DNA from: Methylomagnum ishizawai | GTDB lineage: Bacteria > Pseudomonadota > Gammaproteobacteria > Methylococcales > Methylococcaceae | Assembly (NCBI RefSeq): GCF_019670005.1 | Contig: NZ_AP019783.1 | Coordinates: forward strand, 702,501-766,500 | DNA length: 64,000 bases | Direction: 5' to 3' | Shown: positions 17,189-28,491 of the stretch, piece after piece | How positions within the stretch are numbered: position 1 is the first letter of the stretch | Layout of the letters: each line of letters begins with the position of its first letter | Made by a program: the position numbers and the translations under genes | Notes under the pieces: model-generated | Database searches by the model: none | Told to the model about the DNA's origin: nothing | What the model saw: only the letters and a program-made list of their open reading frames with translations

Positions 17189-18334
17189 TCAGTCGGCTTG
17201 GCGGCGCAGGAAGGCCGGGATGTCCAGATATTCCAGGTCCATATCCTTCTTGGTCTCGGTGCGCCCTTCGGATTTGGCCTCCTTGCGGAACTTGGCCGGG
17301 CGTTCGTAGGTACCGTAATCGACCTCGCCGGAGGTATTGCGCACCAGTTTGATCGGGGCTTCGACCGCTTGGCGCTGGCTGGAAAGGCCGGTCGCCACCA
17401 CGGTCACGCGCACTTCGTCCTCCAAGGTCGGGTCGATGGCGGTGCCGATCACCACCACGGCCTCGTCGGAGGCGAATTCGCGCACGGTGTCGCCCACCTC
17501 GCCGAACTCGCCGATGGAGAGGTCTTGGCAGGCGGTGATGTTGACCAGGACGCCGCGGGCGCCGTTGAGGCTGATGTCTTCCAGCAGCGGGCTGGCGATG
17601 GCCTTTTCGGCGGCTTCGCGGGCGCGGTGGTCGCCCGCGCCGATGCCGGTGCCCATCATGGCGATGCCCATTTCCGACATGACCGTGCGCACGTCGGCGA
17701 AGTCCACGTTGATGAGGCCGGGCCGGGTGATGAGGTCGGCGATGCCCTGCACCGCGCCCAGCAGCACGTCGTTGGCGGCGGCGAAGGCGCTGATGAGGCT
17801 CACGTCCTTGCCCAGCACCGAGAGCAGCTTTTCGTTCGGGATGGTGATGAGCGAGTCCACGAACTGGCTGAGTTCATCGATGCCCTTTTCCGCGAGGTCG
17901 CGGCGCTTCTTGCCCTCGAACGGGAAGGGCTTGGTGACCACGGCCACGGTCAGGATGCCGGCTTCCTTGGCGATCTCGGCGATGACCGGGGCCGCGCCGG
18001 TGCCGGTGCCGCCGCCCATGCCGGCGGTGATGAACACCATGTCCGCGCCTTCCAGCACTTCCATGATGCGGTCCCTATCGTCGAGCGCGGCCTGGCGGCC
18101 GATTTCGGGGTTGGCCCCCGCGCCGAGGCCCTTGGTCAGGGCGTTGCCGAGCTGGATCACCGAGCGGGCCTTGATGCTCTTGAGCGCCTGGGCGTCGGTG
18201 TTGGCGCAGATGAAATCCACGCCCTCGATGCTGCTGTTGACCATATGGTTGACGGCGTTGCCGCCGCCGCCACCGATGCCGATCACCTTGATGACGGCGC
18301 TCTGGCTGTAAGAATCCACGAGTTCGAATTTCAT
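17189..18334 (-). CDS. ftsZ: cell division protein FtsZ
   Basis: 381 residues from the ATG at 18334 ([20 protein letters not shown]). The tubulin/FtsZ GTP-binding signature [13 protein letters not shown] is at about 102-114, and the N-terminal [13 protein letters not shown] binds nucleotide. The C-terminal peptide [13 protein letters not shown] is the conserved site for FtsA/ZipA. It polymerises into the Z ring at midcell. The linker between the core and the tail is short and basic. It is followed by a 170-bp gap before lpxC that contains a small hairpin (17054-17073). Confidence 0.98.
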   Translation of the reverse strand: MKFELVDSYSQSAVIKVIGIGGGGGNAVNHMVNSSIEGVDFICANTDAQALKSIKARSVIQLGNALTKGLGAGANPEIGRQAALDDRDRIMEVLEGADMVFITAGMGGGTGTGAAPVIAEIAKEAGILTVAVVTKPFPFEGKKRRDLAEKGIDELSQFVDSLITIPNEKLLSVLGKDVSLISAFAAANDVLLGAVQGIADLITRPGLINVDFADVRTVMSEMGIAMMGTGIGAGDHRAREAAEKAIASPLLEDISLNGARGVLVNITACQDLSIGEFGEVGDTVREFASDEAVVVIGTAIDPTLEDEVRVTVVATGLSSQRQAVEAPIKLVRNTSGEVDYGTYERPAKFRKEAKSEGRTETKKDMDLEYLDIPAFLRRQAD

Positions 18335-18363
18335 TGTTTCAACCCCACCGTAACTGTCTGTAG

Positions 18364-19599
18364 TCAAAAATTGCCCGTAAACCATTGTTTCATGCGTGCC
18401 CACAATCCCTTGAGGCCGGTGCCCACGGCGATGTGCGGCTCGCTCTGGGCATGTTGCTGCTTACCGAATAGCAAAAGACCGACGCCGGTGGCGTAGATCG
18501 GATTGCGTACCACTTCGTTGAGTCCGGTCACGTATTGCGGAATGCCGAGACGGACGGGCATATGGAAGATTTCCTCCGCGAGTTCCACCAAGCCCTCCAC
18601 CTTGGAACTGCCGCCGCTCAGGACGATCCCGGCGGCGATCAGGTCCTCGAAGCCGCTGCGGCGCAACTCCGCTTGCACCAACAGCAGCAGTTCCTCGTAG
18701 CGCGGTTCCACGATCTCCGCCAAATTCAACCGCGAAATCTGCCTGACGGGCCGGTCGCCGATGCTGGGCACCTCGATGGTGTCCTCCAGCTTGGCGAGCT
18801 GGGTCAGGGCGCAGGCCTGTTTGATCTTGATTTCCTCGGCGAACTGGGTCGGCGTCCTGAGCGCCACCGCAATATCGTTGGTCACTTGGTCGCCCGCGAT
18901 GGGGATGACCGCCGTATGCCGGATCGCGCCGTGGGTGAACACCGCCATGTCGGTGGTGCCGCCGCCGATATCGACCAGGCAGACGCCCAAATCCTTCTCG
19001 TCCTCGGTCAGCACCGCCGCGCAGGAGGCGAGTTGTTCGAGGATGATGTCCTCGACTTCCAGCCCGCAGCGGCGGATGCATTTGACGATGTTCTGCGCCG
19101 CGCTCACCGCGCCGGTCACGATATGCACCCGCGCTTCCAGGCGGATGCCCGACATGCCGATGGGTTCCTTGATGCCTTCCTGCCGGTCGATGACGAATTC
19201 CTGGGGCAGGATGTGCAAAATCTTCTGGTCGGCGGGGATGGCGACGGCGCGGGCGGAGTCGATCACCCGGTCCACGTCGCTCTGCACCACTTCCTTGTCC
19301 TTGATGGCGACGATGCCATGCGAATTCATGCTGCTGATATGGCTGCCCGCGATGCCGGCGTAGACCGAGTGGATGCGGCAACCCGCCATCAGTTCGGCTT
19401 CCTCGACCGCCCGTTGGATCGATTGCACGGTGGTTTCCAGGTTCACCACCACGCCTTTCTTGAGGCCGCGGGAAGGGTGGCTGCCGATGCCGATCACTTC
19501 GATATCGCCGTCCTCGCCGATCTCGCCGACGATGCAGGCGACCTTCGAGGTGCCGATATCCAAGCCCACAATCAGGTTGCGATCCGATTTCCTAGCCAT
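18364..19599 (-). CDS. ftsA: cell division protein FtsA
   Basis: 411 residues, typical length. It is an actin-like fold ATPase with [15 protein letters not shown] (phosphate 1, about 11-25), [13 protein letters not shown] (about 203-215) and [12 protein letters not shown] (about 335-346). The C-terminal amphipathic helix [16 protein letters not shown] is the membrane-targeting sequence. It tethers FtsZ to the inner membrane. 29 bp separate it from ftsZ. Confidence 0.97.
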   Translation of the reverse strand: MARKSDRNLIVGLDIGTSKVACIVGEIGEDGDIEVIGIGSHPSRGLKKGVVVNLETTVQSIQRAVEEAELMAGCRIHSVYAGIAGSHISSMNSHGIVAIKDKEVVQSDVDRVIDSARAVAIPADQKILHILPQEFVIDRQEGIKEPIGMSGIRLEARVHIVTGAVSAAQNIVKCIRRCGLEVEDIILEQLASCAAVLTEDEKDLGVCLVDIGGGTTDMAVFTHGAIRHTAVIPIAGDQVTNDIAVALRTPTQFAEEIKIKQACALTQLAKLEDTIEVPSIGDRPVRQISRLNLAEIVEPRYEELLLLVQAELRRSGFEDLIAAGIVLSGGSSKVEGLVELAEEIFHMPVRLGIPQYVTGLNEVVRNPIYATGVGLLLFGKQQHAQSEPHIAVGTGLKGLWARMKQWFTGNF

Positions 19600-19648
19600 T
19601 GAATCGTTATTTTATCCGTTTGGGTCAGTCGAAATTCCGGTCCGGGGT

Positions 19649-20452
19649 TCAAGTATCCGTGGGGGCTTGTTCCAGCGCCCCGCCGGCGGGATTATCGGCG
19701 GGCGGCGGCTCCGGTTCCAAGGGTTTCCAGATCACCGAGAAACCGTTGGGATAACGCAAATCCAATTTCTGGATGGCCGCGATCCGGTCCTCCCCCAACC
19801 GCGGCAGCAGGGATAGCGTGCGTTCCAGGGCCGCCAAGGGGTCTTGGTGGCCGAACACGATCTCCACGCCGTTCTCCAATTGCGCCACCCAGGCCCGGCG
19901 TTTGCTCAGGCTCAGGGTGACGATGCGTAGCTGGCGTCGTTCCAGCTTGGCGTTGAGCGCCCGCAAGGTGCCCAACACCAGTTTTTCCTGGCCTTCCGGG
20001 CCGGACAGCAGTGGTAGATGTTGGTAATCCGCCACGCTCGGCGGGGTGAAGCGCTCGCCCCGGTCGTTGAGCAGGCTGTTCCGGTCCCAGCGGGCGATGG
20101 GTTTTTGTTCCTCGATCCGCACCACCAAGGTATCGGGCCATAGCCGCTCCACCCGCACCCTATCCACCCAGGCGAAGGTTTTGGCCTCCGTTTCGATCCG
20201 TTCCATATCGGTCGAGAAATACCCGCTGTGGGTATAGGGGGCCAGGGTTTGCTCGAAGGCGTCCATATCCAGGTTCCAGATCGAGCCTTCCACCCGCACA
20301 TACCGCATGGGCAGATAGGTTTCCAACCGGTTTTGGCTCAGTTTGGCGGCGGCCATCACCAGCGCGGCCATACTCCCCAGCGCCACCAACAGCCGGATCA
20401 CGGGAAAGCGTCGTGGTTGGGGCCGCGCCCGTGGCCGGGTATACCTGGGCAT
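19649..20452 (-). CDS. ftsQ: cell division protein FtsQ
   Basis: 267 residues. A short basic cytoplasmic tail, one membrane helix (about 19-41, VIRLLVALGSMAALVMAA) and a periplasmic POTRA domain starting with MRYVRVEGSIWNLD are followed by the FtsQ beta domain (WPDTLVVRIEEQKPIARW). It links the early and late divisome, with FtsB and FtsL as partners. The C-terminus is proline- and glutamate-rich. It starts 6 bp after ddl. Confidence 0.95.
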   Translation of the reverse strand: MPRYTRPRARPQPRRFPVIRLLVALGSMAALVMAAAKLSQNRLETYLPMRYVRVEGSIWNLDMDAFEQTLAPYTHSGYFSTDMERIETEAKTFAWVDRVRVERLWPDTLVVRIEEQKPIARWDRNSLLNDRGERFTPPSVADYQHLPLLSGPEGQEKLVLGTLRALNAKLERRQLRIVTLSLSKRRAWVAQLENGVEIVFGHQDPLAALERTLSLLPRLGEDRIAAIQKLDLRYPNGFSVIWKPLEPEPPPADNPAGGALEQAPTDT

Positions 20453-20458
20453 CCGGGT

Positions 20459-21397
20459 TTAGCGCCGCGGATCGAAACTGGTTTCCAAAATACGCCAGAC
20501 CAGGGCGTCGAAATCGAGTCCCGCCGCCCGCGCCGCCATCGGCACCAAGCTATGGTCGGTCATGCCGGGCACGGTGTTGACCTCGATCAGCCAGGGTTCG
20601 CCCGCGCCATCGACCAGCAAGTCCACCCGGCCCCAGCCCATGACGCCCACGGTAGCACAAGCACGCACGGCCAGTTCGCGCAGTTTGGATTCGGTTTCCG
20701 GGGGCAGGCCGCAGGGGCAATGATAACGCGTGGTTTCGGCGCGGTATTTGGCATCGAAATCATAGAAGGTATTGGGTGTTTCCAACCGGATCAAGGGCAG
20801 CGGCTCGCCGTCCAGGACGGCGGCGGTATATTCGGCCCCGGTCACCCAAGTCTCGGCGAAAACCGCGCAATTATATTGCGAAGCGCGGTGCCATGCTTCC
20901 AATAATTCCGCGGGATTTTCCGCCCGGCTCATACCGATGCTGGAACCTTCCTCGGCGGGTTTCACGATAACCGGGAAATTCAATGTTTCCGCGCAAGCCG
21001 CCAAGTCCGCCTCCGAGCGCAACCGCATCCAACGCGGGGTCGGCAATCCCGCGCCGATCCAGCACAATTTGGTCCTGAGCTTGTCCATGGCCAGGGCCGA
21101 AGCCAACACGCCGCTGCCGGTATAGGGCAGCCCCAAGGCTTCCAAGGCACCTTGTAGCACGCCATCCTCGCCGCCCCGGCCATGGATGATATTGAACACG
21201 CGGTCGAAGCCCGTGCCCAGCAAGGGTTCCAAGGGCCGCGCCCCGACATCCAAGCCCACGGCATCGACGCCCTGGTTCAAAAGAGCCTGCAACACGGCTT
21301 TACCGCTTTTCAGGGAGATTTCCCGCTCCGCCGCCGCGCCGCCCATCAGGACCGCGACCCGTCCGAACGCCTGGGGATTGTCCACTCGCTTGCTCAT
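20459..21397 (-). CDS. ddl: D-alanine-D-alanine ligase
   Basis: 312 residues from the ATG at 21397, which overlaps the murB stop by 4 bp. ATP-grasp enzyme making the D-Ala-D-Ala dipeptide. Visible blocks are VLMGGAAAEREISLKSG (about 15-31), the HGRGGEDGVLQGALE block (about 72-86), GVMGWGRVDLLVD and EVNTVPGMTDHSLVPMAARA near the C-terminus (about 272-291), carrying the Mg-binding Glu and Asn. Confidence 0.96.
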   Translation of the reverse strand: MSKRVDNPQAFGRVAVLMGGAAAEREISLKSGKAVLQALLNQGVDAVGLDVGARPLEPLLGTGFDRVFNIIHGRGGEDGVLQGALEALGLPYTGSGVLASALAMDKLRTKLCWIGAGLPTPRWMRLRSEADLAACAETLNFPVIVKPAEEGSSIGMSRAENPAELLEAWHRASQYNCAVFAETWVTGAEYTAAVLDGEPLPLIRLETPNTFYDFDAKYRAETTRYHCPCGLPPETESKLRELAVRACATVGVMGWGRVDLLVDGAGEPWLIEVNTVPGMTDHSLVPMAARAAGLDFDALVWRILETSFDPRR

Positions 21398-22320
21398 TCG
21401 ATTGCTCCGCTGACCGGCGCCACGCCGACGATTTTGACTTCGGGAACCAGGTCCCGGCCTTGTTGTTGCCGCACGGTGTCCCGCACATGCAGGACCAGCG
21501 CTTCGATGTCCGCCGCCGTCGCCGCGCCGGTGTTGATGATGAAATTGGCGTGCTTGTCGGAGACGCAAGCCCCGCCGATTTTAAAACCCTTGAGCCCCGC
21601 GGCTTCGATCAACCGCGCCGCGAAATCGCCTTCCGGGTTCCTGAACACCGAACCGCAACTCGGCAGGTGGGTCGGTTGGGTCTCGTTGCGCCGCGCCAGC
21701 AAGGCTTTGATCTTGTCGCGGCCCGCCGAGTCTTGGTTGCGGACCAGCTTGAGTTCGGCGGCGGCGAACCATTCTCCCACGGGGCCGCGCACGCTGCGGT
21801 AGCCGACGGTGTAATCCGTGGGGCCGCGGTGGCGCAAGACGCCGTGGCGGTCCACCGTGACCACCCGTTCGACCCAGGGCCAGGTTTCGCCGCCGAACGC
21901 CCCGGCGTTCATCGCCAAGGCCCCGCCCAGCGTGCCCGGAATCCCGGCCAGGAATTCCGCGCCGTCCAATTGCCGTTCCGCGCAGAATTTCGCCACATGG
22001 CCGCAAGGAACGCCCGCCTCGACATAGACCCGGTCTTCCGCCAGCGCCCGTAGGTTTTTCAGGCGGTTGCGGGTGCAGATCACCGTGCCCCGGATACCGC
22101 CGTCCCGCACCAAGAGATTGCTGCCCAGGCCGACCCAGAATAACGGTTCGTCCGGGGGGAGTTGGCCTAGGAACATTACTAAATCATCCAGGTCGGCGGG
22201 TAAATAGAACCGTTCGGCGGGACCGCCCACCCGCCAGGAGGTGTGTTCCGCCATGGGTTCGTGCAGGCGCAGTTCGCCGCGCAGGGCGGCGGGGCGGATG
22301 GCTCCGCTGGCACCGCTCAT
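21394..22320 (-). CDS. murB: UDP-N-acetylenolpyruvoylglucosamine reductase
   Basis: 308 residues, the shorter (type II) MurB size. The FAD-binding region reads [19 protein letters not shown] (about 62-80) and [20 protein letters not shown] (about 124-143). The substrate block YRSVRGPVG is at about 172 and [14 protein letters not shown], with the catalytic Ser, at about 221-234. It makes UDP-MurNAc with NADPH. The start overlaps the murC stop by 4 bp. Confidence 0.96.
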   Translation of the reverse strand: MSGASGAIRPAALRGELRLHEPMAEHTSWRVGGPAERFYLPADLDDLVMFLGQLPPDEPLFWVGLGSNLLVRDGGIRGTVICTRNRLKNLRALAEDRVYVEAGVPCGHVAKFCAERQLDGAEFLAGIPGTLGGALAMNAGAFGGETWPWVERVVTVDRHGVLRHRGPTDYTVGYRSVRGPVGEWFAAAELKLVRNQDSAGRDKIKALLARRNETQPTHLPSCGSVFRNPEGDFAARLIEAAGLKGFKIGGACVSDKHANFIINTGAATAADIEALVLHVRDTVRQQQGRDLVPEVKIVGVAPVSGAIE

Positions 22321-23762
22321 GATGCGGACCCGCCGCTTAGGGCGGCGAATTGCTGGGGTAATTCCAAGGCGACCTGGCCGACATTACCCGCGCCCAGGGT
22401 CAGCACCAAATCGCCGGCCTCGACGATGCCCGGCAGGATATCGGCCAGTTCGCCGACCTTCTCCACGAACACCGGATCGATCTGGCCCCGCACCCGGATG
22501 GCGCGGGACAACGAGCGCCCGTCCGCGCCCAGGATGGGTTTTTCGCCCGCTGGATAGACATCGAGCAAGACCAGCACATCGGTTTGCGACAGGATTTGCA
22601 CGAAATCCTCGAACAGGTCGCGGGTGCGGGTATAGCGGTGGGGCTGGAACACCAGCACCAAGCGCCGCTCGGGAAAGGCTTGGCGGGCCGAATCCAGGGT
22701 GGCGGCGATTTCCCTGGGATGGTGGCCGTAATCGTCCACGAACACCACCGAACCCGCGCCCATGGGGATTTCGGCGTTGATCTGGAAGCGGCGGCCGATG
22801 CCTTTGAAACCACCCAAAGCCCGCTGGATCGTGGTTTCGTCGATGCCGAGCTCGCTGGCGACGGCGATCACGGCCAGGGAATTCAGCACGTTATGGCGGC
22901 CCGGCAGGTTGACCGTGACCTCGAACGAACCTTCGTGCCCGGCCCGCAGCACGGTGAAGCGGCTACGCAGCCCCTCTTGCCGCACCTCGACGGCGCGGAC
23001 ATCGGCGTCGGGACCGAAGCCGTAGGTTTTCATCGGCTTGCTGATGAGGGGCAGGATTTCGCGGACGCCGGGGTCGTCGATACACAGCACGGCCAGTCCA
23101 TAGAACGGTACATGGTGCAGGAATTCGATGAAGGTGTCCTTCAAGCGCCCGAAATCGCCGGCATAGGTTTCCATATGGTCGCGGTCGATATTGGTGACCA
23201 CGGCGATCATGGGTTGCAGATACAGGAAGGAGGCGTCGCTCTCGTCGGCCTCGGCCACGAGATAGGAACCTTGGCCGAGCTGGGCATTGGTGCCCGCGCT
23301 GTTGAGCCTGCCGCCGATCACGAAGGTGGGATCGAGACCGGCTTCGGCCAGCACGCTGGCGGTGAGGCTGGTGGTGGTGGTCTTGCCATGGGTGCCGGCC
23401 ACGGCGATGCCATAGCGGAAGCGCATCAACTCGGCCAGCATCTCGGCGCGGGAGATGACCGGGATTTTCTGGCGGCAGGCGGCGTCCACCTCGACATTGG
23501 CGCGGTTGACGGCGCTGGACACCACCACGACTTCGGCGTCGCTGACCTGTCCGGCCTCGTGGCCCTGATAAACCTTGGCTCCCAGGCTGGCGAGGCGGCG
23601 GGTGCTGGCGTTCTCGCCCAGGTCGGAGCCGGAGACTTCATAGCCCAGGTTGAGCAGGACTTCGGCGATACCGCTCATGCCGGTGCCGCCGATGCCTACG
23701 AAGTGGATGCGGCGCAGGCGGCTCATGCCGTATTGTCCCGCGATTTGTTCGGTCAGTTTCAT
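22317..23762 (-). CDS. murC: UDP-N-acetylmuramate-L-alanine ligase
   Basis: 481 residues from the ATG at 23762. The Rossmann-type start [20 protein letters not shown] (about 16-35) and the Mur-ligase P-loop [13 protein letters not shown] (about 122-134) identify MurC, which adds L-Ala to UDP-MurNAc. The central domain has [10 protein letters not shown] and the C-terminal domain [10 protein letters not shown]. The open frame continues upstream into murG antisense-like sequence, so the start was set by homology and by the 4-bp overlap with murG. Confidence 0.96.
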   Translation of the reverse strand: MKLTEQIAGQYGMSRLRRIHFVGIGGTGMSGIAEVLLNLGYEVSGSDLGENASTRRLASLGAKVYQGHEAGQVSDAEVVVVSSAVNRANVEVDAACRQKIPVISRAEMLAELMRFRYGIAVAGTHGKTTTTSLTASVLAEAGLDPTFVIGGRLNSAGTNAQLGQGSYLVAEADESDASFLYLQPMIAVVTNIDRDHMETYAGDFGRLKDTFIEFLHHVPFYGLAVLCIDDPGVREILPLISKPMKTYGFGPDADVRAVEVRQEGLRSRFTVLRAGHEGSFEVTVNLPGRHNVLNSLAVIAVASELGIDETTIQRALGGFKGIGRRFQINAEIPMGAGSVVFVDDYGHHPREIAATLDSARQAFPERRLVLVFQPHRYTRTRDLFEDFVQILSQTDVLVLLDVYPAGEKPILGADGRSLSRAIRVRGQIDPVFVEKVGELADILPGIVEAGDLVLTLGAGNVGQVALELPQQFAALSGGSAS

Positions 23763-24853
23763 CGGGTCGTGGCGCAGGGTTGGGGAGTGTGATGGGTGGC
23801 TTCGAGGCAAATCGCGGCGACCACGCGGGCGGCTTCGGGCCGGGCCAGCGCGGTGGCTTGGGTTTTCATGGTGGCCAAGCGGGCCGGGTCGCCGATCAGC
23901 GCCTTGAGTTCGGCGGCGAGCCGCTCCGGGTTCAATTCGGGTTGCGGCAACAGGACGGCGGCCCCGGCGTCGGCCAGATAACGGGCGTTCTGGGTTTGGT
24001 GGTCGTCGATGGCGTGGGGATAGGGCACCAGGATCGCCGGTACCCCGGTCGCCGCGAGTTCGCTCACCGTCATCGCGCCCGCCCGGCAAATGGCGAGGTC
24101 GGCCCAGGCATAGGCCGCGGCCATGTCCTCGACGAAGGCATCGACCTGGGCCGGAAGTCCATGGCGGGCATACAGGGCTTGGGTTTCCTCGCGCAGCGCC
24201 GCGCCGGTTTGATGGCGGATTGCGATGGGCAGGCCGATCCGGGCCAAGGCTTCCGGCACGGTTTCATTCAGGGCTTTTGCGCCCAGGCTGCCGCCCACGA
24301 TCAGGAGGCGGACGGCTGCCACGTCCTCACGCGGCGGCGTCGCGCCGCCCGCCACGATTTCCCGGCGCAGGGGGTTGCCGACGCAACGCGCCCCCATCTT
24401 GGCGGGAAAGCTGTCCGGGAAGGCTTCCAGCACCACGCTGGCCCGGCGGGCCAGCCAACGGTTGGTGGTGCCGGGGATGCGGTTTTGTTCGTGCAACACC
24501 AAGGGGATGCCCAGCATCCGGGCCAACAGTCCGCCCGGTCCCGACACGAAACCGCCCATGCCCAGCACCGCATCCGGCTTGACCCGGCGCAGGATGCCCA
24601 GAGCCTGCCGGAACGCCCGCAGCAACATGAACGGCGCGGTCAGCTTGCCGCGCCAGCCCTTGCCCCGGAGGCCGGCCACCGACAGCCATTCCATCGGAAT
24701 TCCGGCGGCGGGCACCACGCGGGCTTCGAGTCCCGTGCGCGTGCCCATCCATACCACGTCGTGGCCCGCGTCCAACAACTCGCGGGCCACCGCCAGCGCC
24801 GGATAGACATGTCCGCCGGTCCCGCCGGCCAGGATCATTATGCGCGTGCCCAT
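23759..24853 (-). CDS. murG: UDP-GlcNAc:undecaprenyl-PP-MurNAc-pentapeptide transferase
   Basis: 364 residues from the ATG at 24853 ([20 protein letters not shown]). The glycine loop [14 protein letters not shown] is at about 10-23. The UDP-GlcNAc-binding region contains [15 protein letters not shown] and [26 protein letters not shown] peripheral inner-membrane GT28 enzyme that completes lipid II. The start lies inside ftsW (16-bp overlap). Confidence 0.96.
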   Translation of the reverse strand: MGTRIMILAGGTGGHVYPALAVARELLDAGHDVVWMGTRTGLEARVVPAAGIPMEWLSVAGLRGKGWRGKLTAPFMLLRAFRQALGILRRVKPDAVLGMGGFVSGPGGLLARMLGIPLVLHEQNRIPGTTNRWLARRASVVLEAFPDSFPAKMGARCVGNPLRREIVAGGATPPREDVAAVRLLIVGGSLGAKALNETVPEALARIGLPIAIRHQTGAALREETQALYARHGLPAQVDAFVEDMAAAYAWADLAICRAGAMTVSELAATGVPAILVPYPHAIDDHQTQNARYLADAGAAVLLPQPELNPERLAAELKALIGDPARLATMKTQATALARPEAARVVAAICLEATHHTPQPCATTR

Positions 24854-26037
24854 GTGGACCTGACCTTGGGCGTGCCGGACCAAGTTTCGATGGCCTCGCT
24901 GCGTATCCTGAACAGGATCGCCAGCGCCGAACACATCACCATCATGCTGCCGCCGCCATAGCTCATCAGGGGCAGGGTCAAGCCCTTGGTGGGCAGCAGT
25001 CCCATGTTCACGCCCATGTTGATGAAGGCTTGCAGCCCGAACCAGATGCCGATGCCATAGGCCAGGAACGCCGCGAAGCGGATGCCCGCCCGTTCCGCCA
25101 ACTGGCCGATGACGAAGGCCCGCCACACGATCACCATGAACAGGAAGATCACCGCGGTGGTGCCAACCAAACCCAGTTCCTCGCCGATGACCGAGAACAG
25201 GAAGTCGGTATGGGCTTCGGGCAGGTAGAACATCTTCTGGATGCTGGAACCCAGGCCCACGCCGTTCCATTCGCCGCGGCCGAAGGCGATCAGCGCCTGG
25301 GTCAATTGGAAATCGCTGTTCAAGGGATCGTCCCAGGGATCGACGAAGCTCATCACCCGTTTCAAACGGTAGGCGGCGGTCATGATGAGCAGGACGCCCG
25401 CGCCGACCACGGTGCCGATGAGGAGGCCGAATTGCCAGAGCTTGGCCCCGGCCAGGAACAACATCCCCAAGGCCGTCGCCATCACCACGGCGGTCGCGCC
25501 AAAATCGGGTTCTTTCAGCAGCAGCAAAGCGGCCACCGACAGCAGTCCCAGCGGGCGGATCATGCCCTGGATGGAATTGCGTACCAGGGGCAGATGGCGG
25601 TCGATGAAGCTCGCCACATAGATGGCGGCGATCAACTTGAATACTTCCGAGACCTGGATGCGGATTCCGAGCAGGCTGATCCAGCGGTAACTGCCGTTCA
25701 CCATCTTGCCGATGCCGGGAATCAATACCAGGACCAACAACACCAACCCGAACAAATACAGGAGCATGGAGTTGTTCTTCCAAGTCTCCAGCTTCACGGA
25801 GGCGGCGATCAGGCCGGTCGCGAGTCCCATCCCGATATGCATCAGCTGGTGGCGTGGAAAATAAAAGCTGTCCTGGGACATCTTGTCGCCGAGATGCAGG
25901 GAGGCCGAAGCCACCATGACATAGCCGAACAGCAACAGCCCCAAGGAAGCCAACAGCAATAAGGTATCCAGATAGAAGCGCTTATCGCCCCACTGAAAGA
26001 CCATGCCCTGGCTGCGTACCGCGACCCGTGTTTTCAT
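24838..26037 (-). CDS. ftsW: lipid II polymerase FtsW
   Basis: 399 residues from the ATG at 26037, overlapping murD by 4 bp. A SEDS-family protein with about ten membrane helices. Typical blocks are KPxFG-like LLLKEPDFGATAVVMATA, the loop RVMSFVDPWDDPLNSDFQLTQ, GVGLGSSIQKMFYLPEAHTDF and a C-terminal PLMSYGGGSMM. It makes septal glycan strands with FtsI. Confidence 0.96.
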   Translation of the reverse strand: MKTRVAVRSQGMVFQWGDKRFYLDTLLLLASLGLLLFGYVMVASASLHLGDKMSQDSFYFPRHQLMHIGMGLATGLIAASVKLETWKNNSMLLYLFGLVLLVLVLIPGIGKMVNGSYRWISLLGIRIQVSEVFKLIAAIYVASFIDRHLPLVRNSIQGMIRPLGLLSVAALLLLKEPDFGATAVVMATALGMLFLAGAKLWQFGLLIGTVVGAGVLLIMTAAYRLKRVMSFVDPWDDPLNSDFQLTQALIAFGRGEWNGVGLGSSIQKMFYLPEAHTDFLFSVIGEELGLVGTTAVIFLFMVIVWRAFVIGQLAERAGIRFAAFLAYGIGIWFGLQAFINMGVNMGLLPTKGLTLPLMSYGGGSMMVMCSALAILFRIRSEAIETWSGTPKVRSTWARA

Positions 26038-27401
26038 GACTGCAAACCTCGCACCGCTTCGGCGAACATCCGCCCGCGTTCTTGGTAATCCTTGTACTGG
26101 TCCAAACTGGCGCAGGCCGGGGCCAACAGGACGGTATCGCCGGGCCGGGCCAAGCCTTGCGCGGCCTTGACCGCTTCGCGCATATGGCCCGCCCGCGCCA
26201 AAGGAATCAGGTCGTGCAAGGCGGCTTCGAGCAAGGGCGCGTCCTTGCCCACCAGCACGGCGGCGCGGACTTTGTCCGCCACCACGGGCCGCAGCAAGTT
26301 GAAATCCGCGCCTTTGCCATCGCCGCCCGCGATCAGGATGGCGGGGCGGTCCAGTCCCGCCAAAGCCGCCATGCAGGCACCGACATTGGTGGCTTTGGAA
26401 TCGTTGATCCAGGCCACGCCGTCGATTTCGGCCACCCATTGCATCCGGTGGTCGAGTCCCGGAAAGCGCTGGAGTTCCGCGATCATCGCTTCGCGGGATA
26501 AACCCACCGCCTCGGCCAGGGCCACCGCCGCTAGGGCGTTGGCAAGGTTGTGACGGCCTTGGATACGGATTTCCTTGGTTTTCATCAAAGGCTGGCCATG
26601 GCCAACCAGCCATTCCTCGCCCTCGATACGCTGGACGCCGTAGTCCACCGCCATCGTTCCATCCAAGCCGAACCAGACGCAGCGTCGGGCGGGATCGGCC
26701 ATCGCCGCCACCATGGGATCGTCCCGGTTCAGGACGCACAATCCCTCGCCCTTGAAAATGCGCTGTTTGGCGGCGGCGTAGGCTTGGAGATCGGGGTAGC
26801 GGTCCATGTGGTCGGGGCTGATATTCAATACGGTGGCCGCGACCGGCTCCAACAGGTCCGAGCGCTCCAATTGGAAACTGGATAGTTCCAAGACGTACAA
26901 CTCGGCCTCGTCGTCCAGGAGGTCCAGCATCGGCGTCCCCAGGTTGCCGCCGACCCGGACCCGCTGGCCGTCGGCCTCGGCCATCAGTCCGACCAGGGTG
27001 GTGACGGTGCTTTTGCCATTGGCCCCGGTGATGGCGACCACCGGCGCCCGCGCCAAGCAGGCGAACAGGTCCAAGTCGCCCATCACCGGGATGCCGCGCC
27101 GGGCGGCGGCGGCGATGGCCGGTTCGTCCAGGGGCAGGCCGGGACTGACGACGAGGTGGGTCGCGGCCTGGAAGGCTTCGGCCTGGAACCCGCCCAGGAA
27201 CAGGCCGACATCCGGCATATTGTCCTGGAATTCGGCCAGGAGCGGCGGTTTTTCGCGGGTATCGGCCACGGCGAAGGGAATGCCGTGCCGGGCCAGGCAC
27301 TGGGCTATCGAATAGCCGGTCTTGCCCAGGCCCACGACCAGGACCCGCGAGCGGTCCCGGTCCAATCCCAAACGCTGCAAAGGGTGGGTGGGGTGGTCCA
27401 T
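26034..27401 (-). CDS. murD: UDP-N-acetylmuramoyl-L-alanine-D-glutamate ligase
   Basis: 455 residues. N-terminal Rossmann domain VLVVGLGKTGYSIAQCLARHG (about 20-40), P-loop GANGKSTVTTLVGLMAE (about 119-135), and DHMDRYPDLQAYAAAK. The C-terminal ligase domain contains DHRMQWVAEIDGVAWINDSKATN. It adds D-Glu in the cytoplasm. Separated by 7 bp from mraY. Confidence 0.96.
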   Translation of the reverse strand: MDHPTHPLQRLGLDRDRSRVLVVGLGKTGYSIAQCLARHGIPFAVADTREKPPLLAEFQDNMPDVGLFLGGFQAEAFQAATHLVVSPGLPLDEPAIAAAARRGIPVMGDLDLFACLARAPVVAITGANGKSTVTTLVGLMAEADGQRVRVGGNLGTPMLDLLDDEAELYVLELSSFQLERSDLLEPVAATVLNISPDHMDRYPDLQAYAAAKQRIFKGEGLCVLNRDDPMVAAMADPARRCVWFGLDGTMAVDYGVQRIEGEEWLVGHGQPLMKTKEIRIQGRHNLANALAAVALAEAVGLSREAMIAELQRFPGLDHRMQWVAEIDGVAWINDSKATNVGACMAALAGLDRPAILIAGGDGKGADFNLLRPVVADKVRAAVLVGKDAPLLEAALHDLIPLARAGHMREAVKAAQGLARPGDTVLLAPACASLDQYKDYQERGRMFAEAVRGLQS

Positions 27402-27408
27402 GGCCTGA

Positions 27409-28491
27409 CTACCTGAGTTTCAAGGTGGCGAGGCCGAACAAGACCAGGATCACGGTGATGATCCAGAAGCGGACGATGACCCGTGGCTCCGGCCAGCCTT
27501 TCAGTTCGAAATGGTGGTGGATGGGAGCCATGCGGAAGATGCGCCGCCCGGTCAGCTTGAAGGAGGCGACTTGCAGCATGACCGACAGGGTTTCCATCAC
27601 GAACACGCCGCCCATGATCATCAGGACGACTTCCTGCCGTACCAGGATAGCGAGCATCCCCAGCGCCGCGCCCAAGGCCAGCGCCCCCACATCGCCCATG
27701 AACACCATGGCCGGGTAGGCGTTGAACCACAGGAACCCGAGTCCCGCGCCCAGCAGGGCACCGCAGAACACCACCAATTCACCCGCCTTGGGGATATAGG
27801 GAATCCCCAGATATTCGGCGAACACCGCGTTGCCCGAGGCATAGGCGAAAATCCCCAAGGCGCTGCCGACCAGCACGGTGGGCATGATGGCGAGGCCGTC
27901 GAGGCCGTCGGTGAGGTTGACCGCGTTGCTGGTGCCGACGATGACGAAATAGGCCATCACCGGATAGAACCAGCCCATGTTCCAGACGATCTGCTTGAAG
28001 AAGGGCACGATGAACTGGGTCTCGGCGGGCACGCTGGCGGTGTTGTAGAGGAACAGCGCGGCGGCCATGCCGCAGACCGATTGCCAGAAATATTTGTCCC
28101 GCGCCGCCAGCCCCTTGCTGTTGCGGAGGATGAGCTTTTTGTAATCGTCCACGAAGCCGATCACGCCATAGGCCAGCGTCACCAGCAGGATGACCCAGAT
28201 ATAGCGGTTGCCGAGATCGGCCCAGAGCAAGGTGCTGATGGCGATGGACACCAGGATCAGGGCACCGCCCATGGTCGGGGTGCCGGCCTTGGAAAAATGG
28301 CTTTGCGGGCCGTCGTCGCGGACGCTCTGGCCGATCTTGTACTTGCTGAGCTGGCGGATCATGGCCGGCCCCACGATGAACGAAATCACCAGGGCCGTCA
28401 GCACGCCCAGGATGCCCCGGAACGTCAGGTAATGGAAAACCCGGAAAACGTCGAAATAGCCTTCCAGCAGTTCGGCGATTTTCAGCAGCAT
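27409..28491 (-). CDS. mraY: phospho-MurNAc-pentapeptide translocase
   Basis: 360 residues, the standard length. Ten membrane helices can be placed. Catalytic motifs are visible: GFVDDYKKL (about 114-122), [10 protein letters not shown] (about 191-200, with the Mg-binding Asp) and [14 protein letters not shown] (about 322-335). It moves phospho-MurNAc-pentapeptide onto undecaprenyl phosphate to give lipid I. Its start overlaps the murF stop by 10 bp. Confidence 0.97.
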   Translation of the reverse strand: MLLKIAELLEGYFDVFRVFHYLTFRGILGVLTALVISFIVGPAMIRQLSKYKIGQSVRDDGPQSHFSKAGTPTMGGALILVSIAISTLLWADLGNRYIWVILLVTLAYGVIGFVDDYKKLILRNSKGLAARDKYFWQSVCGMAAALFLYNTASVPAETQFIVPFFKQIVWNMGWFYPVMAYFVIVGTSNAVNLTDGLDGLAIMPTVLVGSALGIFAYASGNAVFAEYLGIPYIPKAGELVVFCGALLGAGLGFLWFNAYPAMVFMGDVGALALGAALGMLAILVRQEVVLMIMGGVFVMETLSVMLQVASFKLTGRRIFRMAPIHHHFELKGWPEPRVIVRFWIITVILVLFGLATLKLR